A stretch of 64,000 bases of DNA, taken from assembly GCF_019175385.1 (NCBI RefSeq), contig NC_083341.1, forward strand, positions 66,187,800 to 66,251,799, written 5' to 3'. This document shows positions 48,398 to 60,529 of this stretch, in pieces (position 1 is the stretch's first letter; the number at the start of each line of letters is the position of its first letter). The stretch is from Lycium barbarum (lineage: Eukaryota > Streptophyta > Magnoliopsida > Solanales > Solanaceae). Made by a program: the position numbers and the translations under genes. The notes beneath the pieces were generated by a model. That model ran no database searches and was not told the DNA's origin. It saw only the letters and a list, made by a program, of their open reading frames with translations.

Positions 48398-49576
48398 CTA
48401 AGTCCCAGCTCTATCTCTCGCTGAGGGGAAATCTCTCATCATGTGACCAACTTTCCCACAGGTATAACAAGCATCCGTACCCTGACGACACTGTCCGGAA
48501 TGTAGTCTACCGCACTGACTGCACCGCGGTACTGGAGGTCTCCTCTGACTAAAATCTCCCCGATACTGATAATCTGGGGCCCTCGAACTCTGGCCCTGCC
48601 CTGACTGAAAAGAACGGTCGAACCTTCTGTCTGAGAATCTGGGGGGTGCACTAGTCGCTAACTGACCTGAGTGCCTAGAATGCATCTGTCTCTGTCCCCC
48701 TCGGTACTCACTGCTCTCTCCCATAGATCTAGCCCTCTTCCCTTGTCTCCTGTTACTATCACGCTCACTTCTCTGCTGCTGTTGTCGTTCCTCAAGATTC
48801 TGGGCGTGAGCCTGTATCTGGGAAATATCCATCCCGTCTTGCAAAGAGGCCGTCAAACAATCTCTATACAGATGTGGCCCCAAACCACTCACAAATCTAT
48901 AAACTCGGTCTCCCATGTCAGCCACCATAGTCGGAGCATATCTGGCCAATAAGTTGAATTGCATACTGTACTCTCGAGCACTCATGCTTCCTTGTTTCAA
49001 ATTCAAGAACCTGTCCGCTCTACCTCGGTGGACTTCGGGTGGCAAGTAATGACGAATCAAGGCGTCCACGAATTCTTGCCAAACAGGAGGTGGTGCGTTC
49101 TCTCCTCTCGATATCATCCAATTTCTATACCATAGTACCGCCACGTCGCGAAGTCTATATGTGGCCAACTCTACAGATTCAGTCTCAGAAGCATGCATAA
49201 GTGTTAGCGTCCTCAGCATCTCATCAATAAAACCTTGAGGGTCCTCATCCGGCCTCGACCCAAAAAATTCTGGAGGATTTAGAGTAAGGAAATCACGAGC
49301 TCTTGTACTAGCTGAACGATCACTTGGGCCCACATTCAGTCGTTGTGCCTGAGTGGCAACCAACTGTGTCAATAAATTTATGGCCTCGGACACTTGTTGA
49401 CCCGAAGCACCCGGTGGAGGAATCGGAGCTAAGGCTCCTCCCTGCTCTTGTATATTGGGCGCGGCCTCACTTTGCGATTCACTTTCCTCTACATTTGCCG
49501 GAGGCTCTCTTTCCGCCTGCCTCTTTGTCGTAGCTTTGCCTTTCTGGGCAGCTGTGGCTTTCCCTTTCGGCGGCAT
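48398..49576 (-). pseudogene. gag: TEK2 gag, nearly complete
   Basis: I placed the start at 49576 (MPPKGKATAAQKGKATTKRQ) because TEK1 starts alike; the longer upstream frame is leader. Core motifs: FLTLNPPEFFGSRPDEDPQG, YRLRDVAVLWYRNW, LIRHYLPPEVHRGR, GSMSAREYSMQFNLLARYAP. Near the C-terminus, CYTCGKVGHMMRDF is a zinc knuckle whose last Cys is Phe, which should impair zinc binding. The frame ends at TAG 48398-48400, in the Gly/Arg linker leading to protease. Confidence 0.92.
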
Positions 49577-49685
49577 TTTTCTGAAACCATAACGCACCTT
49601 TAGGAATGATATAATCCTAGACATGGCTCTATCGTACGATCTCATGAGAAGAAGAATGGTCATTCTCCTAAATGCCCTGTAGCCT

Positions 49686-49724
49686 CTTGTTTATTAGCGT
49701 GGCGCGCAACACACCATAAAAAAG
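49686..49724 (-). promoter_or_regulatory. TEK2 leader hairpin (one pair lost)
   Basis: CTTGTTTAT (49686-49694) faces ATAAAAAAG (49716-49724); a single change breaks one pair of the conserved stem. Confidence 0.55.
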
Positions 49725-49766
49725 ACTCTACTAAACACGGCTCGCAGACACTTCCTAGGGCGAACT

Positions 49767-49778
49767 GCTCTGATACCA
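49767..49778 (-). other. TEK2 PBS
   Basis: GCTCTGATACCA on plus, complementary to initiator tRNA-Met usage as in the other elements. Confidence 0.95.
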
Positions 49779-49782
49779 CTTC

Positions 49783-52162
49783 TGTCACGACCCAACTAGG
49801 GGCCGCGACGGGTACCCAGAGCTAGCTACCGAGCACCGCTTACCTACTACTCATTTAATGCTCTTTCATCAACTTTTCATACCAATTGTAGGAAAATCAT
49901 ATTTAAATAAAAACATAAATACTTATATGCATTTGCCTTTCGGCCATCAAAATAATATATATATGGTAATAGCGTTTTGTGAGACCATCTAACCCACAGT
50001 GCGTATCTACGTGCCTGTACTGACATACTGTATAAATAGACGGAACAAGACTCCGTCGTGCCCAAAATATGCATATGCATATGTACATCAAAAGAATGGC
50101 CATAAGCACCTCCGAACAATGGAGTGCTCTCTATCCGCTGGCAGCTACTGAGGATCTGGGCCAAGCTCTCCTCCCTGTCTACCTGTGGGCATGAACACAG
50201 CATCCGAAGAAAGGACGTCAGTACGAATATTGTACTGAGTATGAGAGGCAAAAACAATGAAAGAAGGCATCAATAATATAGTGATAATATCAACATGAAG
50301 CATCTGGATCTGACGGATGATCATAAAAGAAGTAATGCATGTTGTCTTACTCATACTCATCATCATGACATATATGCATCATATGCAAGCTGCCCGTCCA
50401 TGTCGGAACGGTGTGATAATCAATAATATAAGCCCGCGTCCAGGCCTCCCGCGTCCGGGGTACCATCTCATGCCGCCCACAAGTGGTGTCTGCCCACGCC
50501 CGAAGGTCATGGTGTATCCGTATAGCTGCCCGCCTTGGCGGTGACTGCCCGGCCAACTAGGCACGGTGTAAAATGCTCATGACATGCTCAATGCAAAATA
50601 TTCATAATAATATGCTCATCATAAAATACTTATCTTATCATGATATGTGTATAAGGCTCAAGATCAAATTTACTCTATCGGGGTGACGTAAGGTCGTAAT
50701 CCCCCGGTTACATTATGGAACCATTATGGACATTCTACCTCACCTTGAAAGGACTAATACATAAGGTGAGTGTAGGCAAGGAATAACATCCTCATATCGT
50801 ATAGCTTATCTCATATAGACATTTATAGGCATAGGCCTTTAACTTCTTAGAATGTGAGAACTCATGAAGAGAATAGAGATTCAAGCTAAAAAATTCATGC
50901 CATTAGAAAGAAGGACTAGCCTCACATACCTGGTCGTTTAGCTAGACTATCGCTCACTTGCTCTCCTTCAATATCATGTCGTTACCTTCAATAGAGAATT
51001 TGGCTCAACGTTAGTAACTAACTACAAGAACGCATCGCTAATTCTAGGAAAAGTCGGAAAACGCTTCCTTCGTTTATACTACTTTTCTCATGCTTTATCT
51101 CAACTCCCAACATTCATAACATTACTCCTAATATCACAATCGACAATCATCACTTACGTACATTTAGCAAAATCCACCATTTTCCTCCAATTTCCCCCAC
51201 ACTTAGCCTTATGACTCGTCTTTGCGTTTTCATGCATTTGATGCTTGATTCATTATATAAACATCGTTTATAATGTAATTGTACTCTCAACACTTCAACA
51301 TTCGTAATTCCATTCCACTATCATTCATTTATGTCACTATTCACTCAATAATGACCCACTCTCTATGTTCTTCTACATTTCAAGTGTCTAAGCTTTTCAA
51401 CACTTCAAACAACATGGAATAATCATGAAACTTACCTTAGATGATGGTTGAACAATCCTTAAGTTGAAATACTTCACTTAGCCAAACCCTAGTTCCACCT
51501 TCCTTGGAATTTCTTCACTTAGATGATCCTTTATTGTGTTCTTACACTTGATTTCATGAATTTGGTGGTGTTGATATTGATATCCCCTTTAATTCTCTTG
51601 AAGTCTTGTGGAGGAATTATTTGGAATGTTCTAGAGGTCTCTTGAGTTGTTGGATGAATAATGAAATAATATGAAGCCTAAGTCCCTTTTTGAAATCACA
51701 AAATCTGATCTTTAATGAATTCTTGTCGGGGTGAACAGTGGTTGTAAACCACCATATACGGACCGTATTTTGATTTACGGCCCGTCCTCCATGGCCGTAT
51801 TTAATCATTTCAAAAACAGAAAGTTTTGGCTGAGGGACACGACAATTTACGACCTAGTTTACGGTCCGTAAACCAGTTTACGGCTGGTTTACGGGCCGTA
51901 AACTGGGTCGTATTTAACCATATCAACACTGGCAGAACATGAGATTTTTGGCACGATGGAAGACGATTGCACTATACGGTCCGTAAATCACTTTACGGGC
52001 CGTATAGTGCCATATACGACCACTGGGCTGAAAATTTTCCGCGACTTTCTTATTCCCAAAAATTCATAATTAGCCATTCCCGACTTAGTAAAACATCATA
52101 CACTCAATCCCTTTCTCGTTCTACTCATCATACAAGTACGGAAAAATTTCTGAGGTGTAACA
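49783..52162 (-). repeat. TEK2 5' LTR (2,380 bp)
   Basis: Pairs with 42537-44905, with few differences by eye. CAGTAC module at 50219-50237 is intact here, whereas the other LTR has CTACTG. Contains a 12-bp extra TTTACGG-type segment near 51880. Confidence 0.95.
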
Positions 52163-52167
52163 ATGCA
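52163..52167. repeat. TSD ATGCA, right of TEK2
   Basis: Matches the empty sites in C LTR 1 and 3. Confidence 0.85.
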
Positions 52168-54165
52168 TATAAATCAAGACTCGATAAATAAGTATATTAC
52201 CGACACATGAAGGCTCAGAAACCAGTTTCAGGTCAATCCGACTTAGTATAAGAATGTTATGAGCGTTTGGAGTACAGAACCTTCTACGAATGTTTCAGAA
52301 GCTATTTTTGGAAAATCAGAGCAACAATAATATCAAGTACCTTTCGGATATCGTTATGGATCAAATCAAATAAAGCTTTTGGAACCATATATAAGTGTCA
52401 AAATGTATCAAAGACTCGAGGGAGTAATCAAACGTGCTTTCATTTGAAATTCAAAACTTTAGTCATATCAATTTGTCTTTCGAATGCCATTCGGAACATA
52501 TCAAATAGATTTTCGGATATCATAGATACACGTCCAAACCATATGAAATAGTTTATGGAAGTCAAGAACATTGGCCATCCTAGTTGCTCTAAGAATAGGA
52601 ATTCCTTTGAGATCACGCATATACGTCATTTGCTTGTTTCATAAGGATCATGCCAAAAGAAAGAAAGGGTAAGCCTTACATACCTGCTCCACGTCCTATT
52701 ATCTACGCTTATTTGTCCCAACTTGCTTGTCTACATTCAATAGAATTGACATAATCATTAGATTCATCGACATATACTTGTCTTAGTCTTTCAAATGAAT
52801 TCACTTATATTCTACCGAAATTTCGGCAGCATTTCCCCTGTAAATACACCATCCCCGAGAATCTAACTCGGCCAATTTTAACAACAACAAACCCGAGAAT
52901 GCATCTCGGCCAAGTTATCAACAGCAATACCAACAATCATATCTCTAACTTCAACAATTAATCCAAATACATTCTAACATTAACAACCTTTGTCATACGA
53001 TTCAATGGCATTCCATTTATATTCAATTAAATTCTCATAATATGCAAGACAACCCAATTAACATTCTACTTCACCCAAAGCCTTCCAAATTCAATAAGGA
53101 AAATAAGAGCACATTTCCTTCTTTCAAATTCAAACACAATAACCCAATTTACAATCTTCCAACCACGTGTCTCACTTTCCAAATTCATGAATTATATTCA
53201 CAAGTTACACATTAGCAACTCTATTCTTATAATTATAAGGAACCATACTAATATCACATTAGCTTCTTCCACAATCCACAAACGATTACATCTTAATTTC
53301 CAATCATTAAATCTTCATTTAACGTCATAAAATCAACAACACAACAACAATCAAAATGCTAAATAAAATCATTTCATCTATTCTACATGACACAACTATA
53401 TTCGGCGACCACCAACATACCCATATTTCATGAATTTCATCCTTTTTTACATACTACAATACTCACAATCATCCATAACACATGAAAGAAGATTGAATAC
53501 ATACCTTTTTCACTTAGCTCTTCTTGCTCGGCTAGGTCCCCAAATTGCAAAACAAGTGCTCTACTTTCTCCAACAATCACTCCATGTTAAAGAGGACGTT
53601 TCAATTAGTTAGATTGCTAGAAGAAATAATTTATTTTGACCATCTTCCATGGCTTCCATTTTTGGAGCCATGGCCGAATGCATTTAGCTCCCTCTCTCTT
53701 TTTTTTTTTTTTTGTTTCTTCTCCAAGCTTATTCATCTTTCTAAAAGATGAAGATCAATGTGTCTTATTTATCCTTTTTTTTTCCACCATTTATCCATAT
53801 TTATACTTTAGTCCCTCAAGTAAGAATATGGACACATGGCCCTATTCTTTCTCTCCAAGGTTCTAGAATTTTTTGTGTGGAGAAATATGACTAATATATC
53901 TTATATATATACACTTAATTCATCTAGGTGGGCCAAGGCCCACCTTAAGTTGGACGGCCACCATGGTTCATTTAAGAAATTTCTTGAATACTTTGTAAAA
54001 TTTCCATTTTTCCCTTAGCCTTCCACAATATTTCCATACTAATAATGTTCATAAATAATATTCATAAACAACTAGTACATTAAAATAATTTTGGATAATG
54101 GTCTTGCCCTTAACTTACCACGACTCCCGCGAAATACCCGAACGTACAAAGCACGGGCTATAACA
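52163..54165 (-). repeat. C LTR 2, right part
   Basis: Continues the LTR cut at 42536, to GCTATAACA. U3 palindrome at 53926-53945. Confidence 0.92.
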
Positions 54166-57100
54166 TTCTCCCCCCCCCCCCTCCCCCCCTTTAGATCATC
54201 CGTCCTCGAATGTTCAACTGATCTTATGGGGTCATATAATACTTCGGGGGTCCCTTTTATAGTTTTCCTTTTCTTCATGCCCATTCCTTATTTTCTTACC
54301 CTACATTATTTTATAATCCACTGTATCAAGTTAGTATCCTTGTCCTTCCCAGGTCACCTCTTCTCTGTTACTGTTTTATCACAATACATTAACAAAAGCC
54401 ACATCTTTGGTACATAATATTCACTTGACGATCCGATATGGTCACTGGCTATTCCTTGCTCTTATTTTATCTACGATATTGTAGTCTCGTTTATCTTGCT
54501 ATAAATATTCAGCTGCCCTTGGTGTTCTCTCTTTTCTTCGCCCCCTGTTTCTTTATGTCTTGTCACTATCTCTTTTTAATCTTTCATTCTAAATATTTGT
54601 CCAAAAACGTATGTGCGTAATGTTTCTTTACCATTTATTATCCTTCGCAGTCCAGTCAAACTTATGGTAACTTACGATCCAAATTCACTTAGCTTCTTAA
54701 TTCGCAACATCTTCGAGTTCTTACTTCGGCTTTTCTTTATTCCCTTCTTTCACATTTCTCGACACAAGTATACCTGTCTTTGAATTCTTTGTGTTGGTGT
54801 TCATTTCATCCATCGTTATTCCTTATTGGCTCTTCGGTGTGGATTCCTTATAAATATGATCGAGCATCACTTCACATCGATGGTTCATATAATTTCATAG
54901 CGTATCTTCTCATGTTTTGTATAATTAATGGTCCATGAACTATTTCCTAGTATCTAACGAACCCTGTTATTTCATTCACATGCACTGCGTCCTTTCTTCC
55001 TTTAAAAAATTTCAGACTACCAATTGTCGATACTTTCGTTATAATAGTCGTTGTCATCCAAAATGTCCTTTGAGTCTTATCGTTCTCTTCATTATCCTTC
55101 GTGAGTTTAGCTTGTAGATCTTTCTTGCTCCCTCTGTTACCCCTTAAAACATGTCGCTGCCTCCTTAGGTACGACGCCAATTTGCCCGATGTGAGGGATT
55201 CAAATTGTAGCATAAACATAGCATAATTCATGTTGGCATGAAGCATTCTCTTAAGGTGTCTTCTATACTTTCCCTTCGTATCGGCTTCTACTTCTTTCAG
55301 ATATCCTTTTAAGTCCAATATAATATGTCCCCCCCCCCCTTTTAACGGGGCTCCTTGTACGCCAATAGTATTCGAGTACCTTCCAACTCTGTGCATAACA
55401 TTCCGAAACTTCTTACTATAAGTTTTCTTTTCATTTTCTGTCTGTATCATTTGTCCACTATTAATCCTTTCACCCATTTAATTCACATACTCGTAAGTCT
55501 TCTTAACTATGCATTAGTGTTACAGTTGTGCGTCCATATTTTTCGAGTGTCCTACTACTTTTACCCTCAGCATAGAATCCTTACAATTTACACTCTCTTT
55601 ATCCTTGTTCATCGAATCCTTTGACTATATTTATAGCATTATGACCGAGCGGTCTTCCATGCACATTCTTTATATTTCACTCCATTTTCTCTAAGATCAA
55701 ATCCTTCAAACCTCATATGAACTCTCATTCCAAACCATTAATTTCCCAATCATAGTACTTGTTCTTTCCTTGGTGCGTAATCGGGATTCTATCGTTAACT
55801 TGTCAAAGTATCCTTCTTACTCCTATGATTAAAGATTTCCAATTATTTTATTCCCAAATGTTCTCCTCTTCTCTCGACTAATCTGTTAGTATTCCTTTTC
55901 TACTTTCATTCTTAACCTTCCCTAGGTTCCTTCCTCCTCGAACACTTTTCTCCTTTTGCCGTTTGTGGCATCGACTCTGAAGTTCATGAAATTTTACCTT
56001 AAACGCGCAAATCCGTCTTATTCCTAAGTCACCCTTTCAGGAAAGCATTTCCATGTCCGAGGCAACCACATTAATACAACTGCACATTTTATTCCTTTAT
56101 ATACCTTTCACCTTAACATCATCGCAAGCCTTAATCTCCTAACATCGTCACAAGGCTTAATCATTCTTTTTCTTACTTCACATTCCTTGTCGTGGTCACT
56201 ATTTCTTTAGCCCTACTTATTGGAATTGGTTCTCGAACCTCATATACTCCTCTTTTGTTCCATACTACCATACTTTATCCTTTTCACGTGGCTACCTTTG
56301 AATTTTTATCCATATAGTCTCGTACTTTGCCAGTAATTTCTCTCGGGGCTTCACTCACTAAGGTTTCTTACCTTTCACCTTTTTCCGACATTTTTATCTC
56401 TTTATTTCTCATCTACTCACTCACTTTATTTTTCGAATATCATTGTAGTATAACCTTTCCAGTTTTAACCTATAGTGAAAATAACAGTAACTTACCTTGT
56501 AACACTTGGACCATTCATTTTTGCTGTCGCTCGAACTTCGGCACCCTTATTTGATTAATGCCTTCTTTACCGTGGCACCGGTTGTTGGGACTCACATGTC
56601 CACCGACACAAGCACATGTGGGATATCCTACGCATTCGTATATAAATATGTATAATTGCTACTACCTTGTCCACAAAATACCTCCAAGCGTTATTCAAGC
56701 CTATCCAAATCCAGAGTTGTGACGCACTTTCTGTCTCTTCTCTAGTCTAGCCTGTCGCGTGCTATGTGGCCTTTTATGGTCTCCAACCATCCCGTATACT
56801 CTAATTTCACTCAGGCTATTCTGGCTTTTCATTTGTCTCTTTTGTCTAAATCTTTAGGATTTCTTGCATACTTCCCAGGGGGTCACCCATCCTAAGATTT
56901 CTCCCACTTTAGCACGCTTAACCTCGAAACTTTGATGAAATCCGGTGCATTAATGCTGATATAATCGCGTCTGCTTCCTCGTATGACCTTTATTACATGA
57001 CCAGGAGCAAGTCGAAGTCTTACAGATTCCGAGACATGTTCGTAACATGTCCTTTCTTTTGCAATTACTATTTTACCCTTTTTACTCCTCAATATTCACC

Positions 57101-57576
57101 TTTCACTTTCGTGTATGACTGACTACTTTTCGTTCTGGATTCCCAGATTCCCGATGGTAACGGTCACACCTTCACCGCCATTACTTGTAAGTACTCGGGT
57201 ATCAGCCTAGTTGGATTCCTACTCACAACGTTTACACAATAACCTGCCGCAAAATTTAATTGTCGACTTTCTAGATCCTCCAATAGACCTTGCTCTTCCT
57301 ATACCATTCTTTCTATTCAAAATCTATACACAGCAAATATCGACAATACCTCATAGAACATACGGCTATATGACACATTCCAACCATCCAGAGCTTCCAG
57401 TTTCAGATAACAGAACAAGTATATCAGGACTTACCTTTAGGACTTTCCATATCATCACTTACCTCCTTCCGTCGTATGTAAGACTTACATAAGGAATTTC
57501 ATTTTCCTTTGACTTGGCTCTATCGCAAGATCTAAGACAGAAAGAAGGCCAACAATCCCTAGATGCCCCGTAGCCT

Positions 57577-57615
57577 CCTGTTTATAAATGTGGCGCGCTT
57601 CACACCATAAACAGG
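57577..57615 (-). promoter_or_regulatory. leader hairpin of C, copy 2
   Basis: Same 9-bp CCTGTTTAT/ATAAACAGG stem as in copy 1. Confidence 0.65.
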
Positions 57616-57658
57616 ACTCTACTGGCCACGACTTTGCAGACAACCCCTAGGACAACCT

Positions 57659-57670
57659 GCTCTGATACCA
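57659..57670 (-). other. C PBS, copy 2
   Basis: GCTCTGATACCA, 3 bp from LTR 3. Confidence 0.93.
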
Positions 57671-57673
57671 CTT

Positions 57674-60524
57674 TGTCACACCCTAGTCGTACCGGGGTGT
57701 GATGGGCACCCGACCCCATATTCGGAGCCTAGCGAACCCTCTGACTCTTATTACATACATACTCTTTTCGGACTTTCACATCAGATAAGCATAAAACACA
57801 AAGTTAGGTTTTCAGAAACTTTCTTTCTATCGTTCTCAAATCAAACCAAAATATGTAATCATATAAAATCTGTAACATATCACAAAATGTCACATCGGCT
57901 GATGGAGCCGCTTACAAACTGATGTTCTATACCCACGACCCTGTCTGCAAAGTCTCTAACACAAATCAGAAATCACAGCTTATATACGCTCTGACTCGGC
58001 AACACTCTGGAAGGAAGTGGAGTTCGCCAATCTCGCTGAAACACCTCCTAGCAGAGTCTTCTATTCATCTGGGTGTACCTGCGTGGCATGAAACGCAGCT
58101 CCCGAGGAAAGGGAGTCAGTACGGAATATGTACTGAGCATGTAAAGCATAGAGTAATATGAACAGAATCACAAGCAGAATAAATAGTCCAGAAGAGTAGA
58201 CAAACCATGCATGCCAAGAACGGTATCCGGTCCCTTGCGGGACCCAGGGAAACGTGGCGCCACCCTGCCTTTGGCGCCACACACATCATACTCCAGAAGA
58301 TTTGCTCCGTAATCTCCATCACACATCATAATATCACATCATATATGGTTCGGCGAACCATAAACACATCATAACACTGTAACACATCTAACTCCGGAAT
58401 ACATATATGGCACCCGGCCCTCAAGCGGGGGACCCGACGAACCATACGCACGAGGCATACCAGCCCAGGACTCGGTGAAAGAGGTCATGACACATGCACG
58501 AGCAGAGTAGTGGAAGACTATGCATATAAATCAAGACTCAATAAATAAGTATATTTACCGACACATGAAGGCTCAGAAACCAGTTTCAGGTCAATCCGAC
58601 TTAGTATAAGAAAGTTATAAGCGTTCGGAGTACATAACCTTCTACGAACGTTTCAGAAGCTATTTTTGGAAAATCAGAGCAACAATCATATCAAGTACCT
58701 TTCGGATATCGTTATGGATCAAATCAAATAAAGCTTTTGGAACCATATATAAGTATCAAAATGTATCAAAGACTCGAGAGAGTAATCAAACGTGCTTTCA
58801 TTTGAAATTCAAAACTTTAGTCATATCAATTTGTCTTTCGAATTCCATTCGGAACATATCAAATAGATTTTCGGATATCATAGATACATGTCCAAACCAT
58901 ATGAAATAGTTTATGGAAGTCAAGAACATTAGCCATCCTAGTGGCTGTAAGAATAGGAATTCCTTTGAGATCACGCATATACGTCATTTGCTTGTTTCAT
59001 AAGGATAATGCCAAAAGAAAGAAAGGGTAAGCCTTACATACCTGCTCCACGTCCTATTAGCTACGCTTATTTGTCCCAACTTGCTTGTCTACATTCAAGA
59101 GAATTGACATAATCATTAGATTCATCGACATATACTTGTCTTAGTCTTTCAAATGAATTCACTTATGTTCTACCGAAATTTCGGCAGCATTTCCCCTGTA
59201 AATACACCATCCCCGAGAATCTAACTCGGCCAATTTCAACAACAACAAACCCAAGAATGCAACTCGGCCAAGTTATCAACAGCAATACCAACAATCATAT
59301 CTCTAACTTCAACAATTAATCTAAATACATTCTAACATTAACAACCTTTGTCATACGATTCAACGGTATTCCATTTATATTCAATTCAATTCTCATAATA
59401 TGCAAGACAACCCAATTAACATTCTACTTAACCCAAAGCCTTCCAAATTCAATAAGGACAATAACAACACATTTCCTTCTTTCAAATTCAAACACAATAA
59501 CCCAACTTACAATCTTCCAACCACATGTCTCACTTTCCAAATTCATGAATCATATTTACAACTTACACATTAGCAACTCTATTCTTATAATTATAAGGAA
59601 CCATACTAATATCACATTAGCTTCTTCCACAATCCACAAACGATTACAACTTCATTTCCAATCATTAAATCTTCATCTAACGTCATAAAATCAACAACAC
59701 AACAACAGTCAAAATGCTAAATAAAATCATTTCATCAATTCTACATGACACAACTATATTCGGCCACCACCAACATACCCATATTTCATGAATTTCATCC
59801 TTTTTTACATACTACAATACTCACAATCATCCATAACACATAAAAGAAGATTGAATACATACCTTTTTCACTTAGCTCTTCTTGCTCGGCTAGGTTCCCA
59901 ACTTGCACAACAAGTGCTCTACTTTCTCCAACAATCACTCCATGTTAAAGAGGACGTTTCAATTAGTTAGATTGCTAGAAGAAATAATTTATTTTGACCA
60001 TCTTCCATGGCTTCCATTTTTGGAGCCATGGCCGAATGCCTTTAGCTCCCTCTCTCTTTCTTTCTTTTTTTTTTTTTTTTTTTTTTGTTTCTTCTCCAAG
60101 CTTCTTCATCTTTCTAAAAGATGAAGATCAATGTGTCTTATTTATCCTTTTTTTCCCACCATTTATCCATATTTATACTTTAGTCCCTCAAGTAAGAATA
60201 TAGACACATGGCCCTATTCTTTCTCTCCAAGGTTCTAGAATTTTTTTTGTGGAGAAATATGACTAATATATCTTATATATATACACATAATTCATCTAGG
60301 TGGGCCAAGGCCCACCTTAAGTTGGACGGCCACCATGGTTCATTTAAGAAATTTCTTGAATACTTTTTGAAATTCCCATTTTGCCCTTAGCCTTCCATAA
60401 TATTTCCATACTAATAATATTCATAAACAACTTGTACATTAAAATAATTTTGGAAAATGGTCTTGCCCTTAACTTACCACGACTCCCTCGAAATACCCGA
60501 ACGTAGAAAGCACGGGCTATAACA
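57674..60524 (-). repeat. C LTR 3 (2,851 bp)
   Basis: TGTCACACCCTAGTCG to GCTATAACA, uninterrupted. CAGTAC module 58117-58135; U3 palindrome 60298-60317; a long T tract at 60060-60086. Confidence 0.92.
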
Positions 60525-60529
60525 CCCTG
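60525..60529. repeat. TSD CCCTG, right of the C tandem
   Basis: Partner of 35206-35210 with a C to T change at a CpG. Confidence 0.7.

Larger units (their letters stand above)
42537..52162 (-). mobile_element. TEK2: Tekay-like Ty3/Gypsy element, 9.6 kb, inactivated
   Basis: LTR (42537-44905), PPT, pol and gag on the minus strand (45110-49576), PBS (49767-49778), LTR (49783-52162). It inserted in the middle C LTR. Same domain order and chromodomain-like tail as TEK1, but its LTR is unrelated to TEK1 over most of its length and closer to E at the 3' end. Coding is broken by stops, single-base frameshifts and an RNase H deletion. Confidence 0.95.
54166..57673 (-). mobile_element. C internal region 2 (3.5 kb, non-coding)
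   Basis: Same plan as region 1: PPT (54166-54190), leader hairpin (57577-57615), PBS (57659-57670). It differs by several indels: region 1 has about 40 bp near 39381 and about 60 bp near 38250 not seen here, and this copy has about 57 bp near 56627 absent from region 1. The longest minus frame (54947-55477, 176 aa) overlaps the one in region 1 and has no recognisable domain. Confidence 0.8.
35211..60524 (-). mobile_element. tandem C element: LTR-internal-LTR-internal-LTR, with TEK2 nested
   Basis: Three LTRs (35211-38107; 41621-42536 plus 52163-54165; 57674-60524) alternate with two internal regions (38108-41620; 54166-57673), all in minus orientation and flanked as a block by CCCCG/CCCTG. 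Each internal region has its own PPT and PBS. No recognisable gag or pol is present, so this is a LARD-like non-autonomous family with ~2.9-kb LTRs and a 3.5-kb internal region. Confidence 0.88.
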
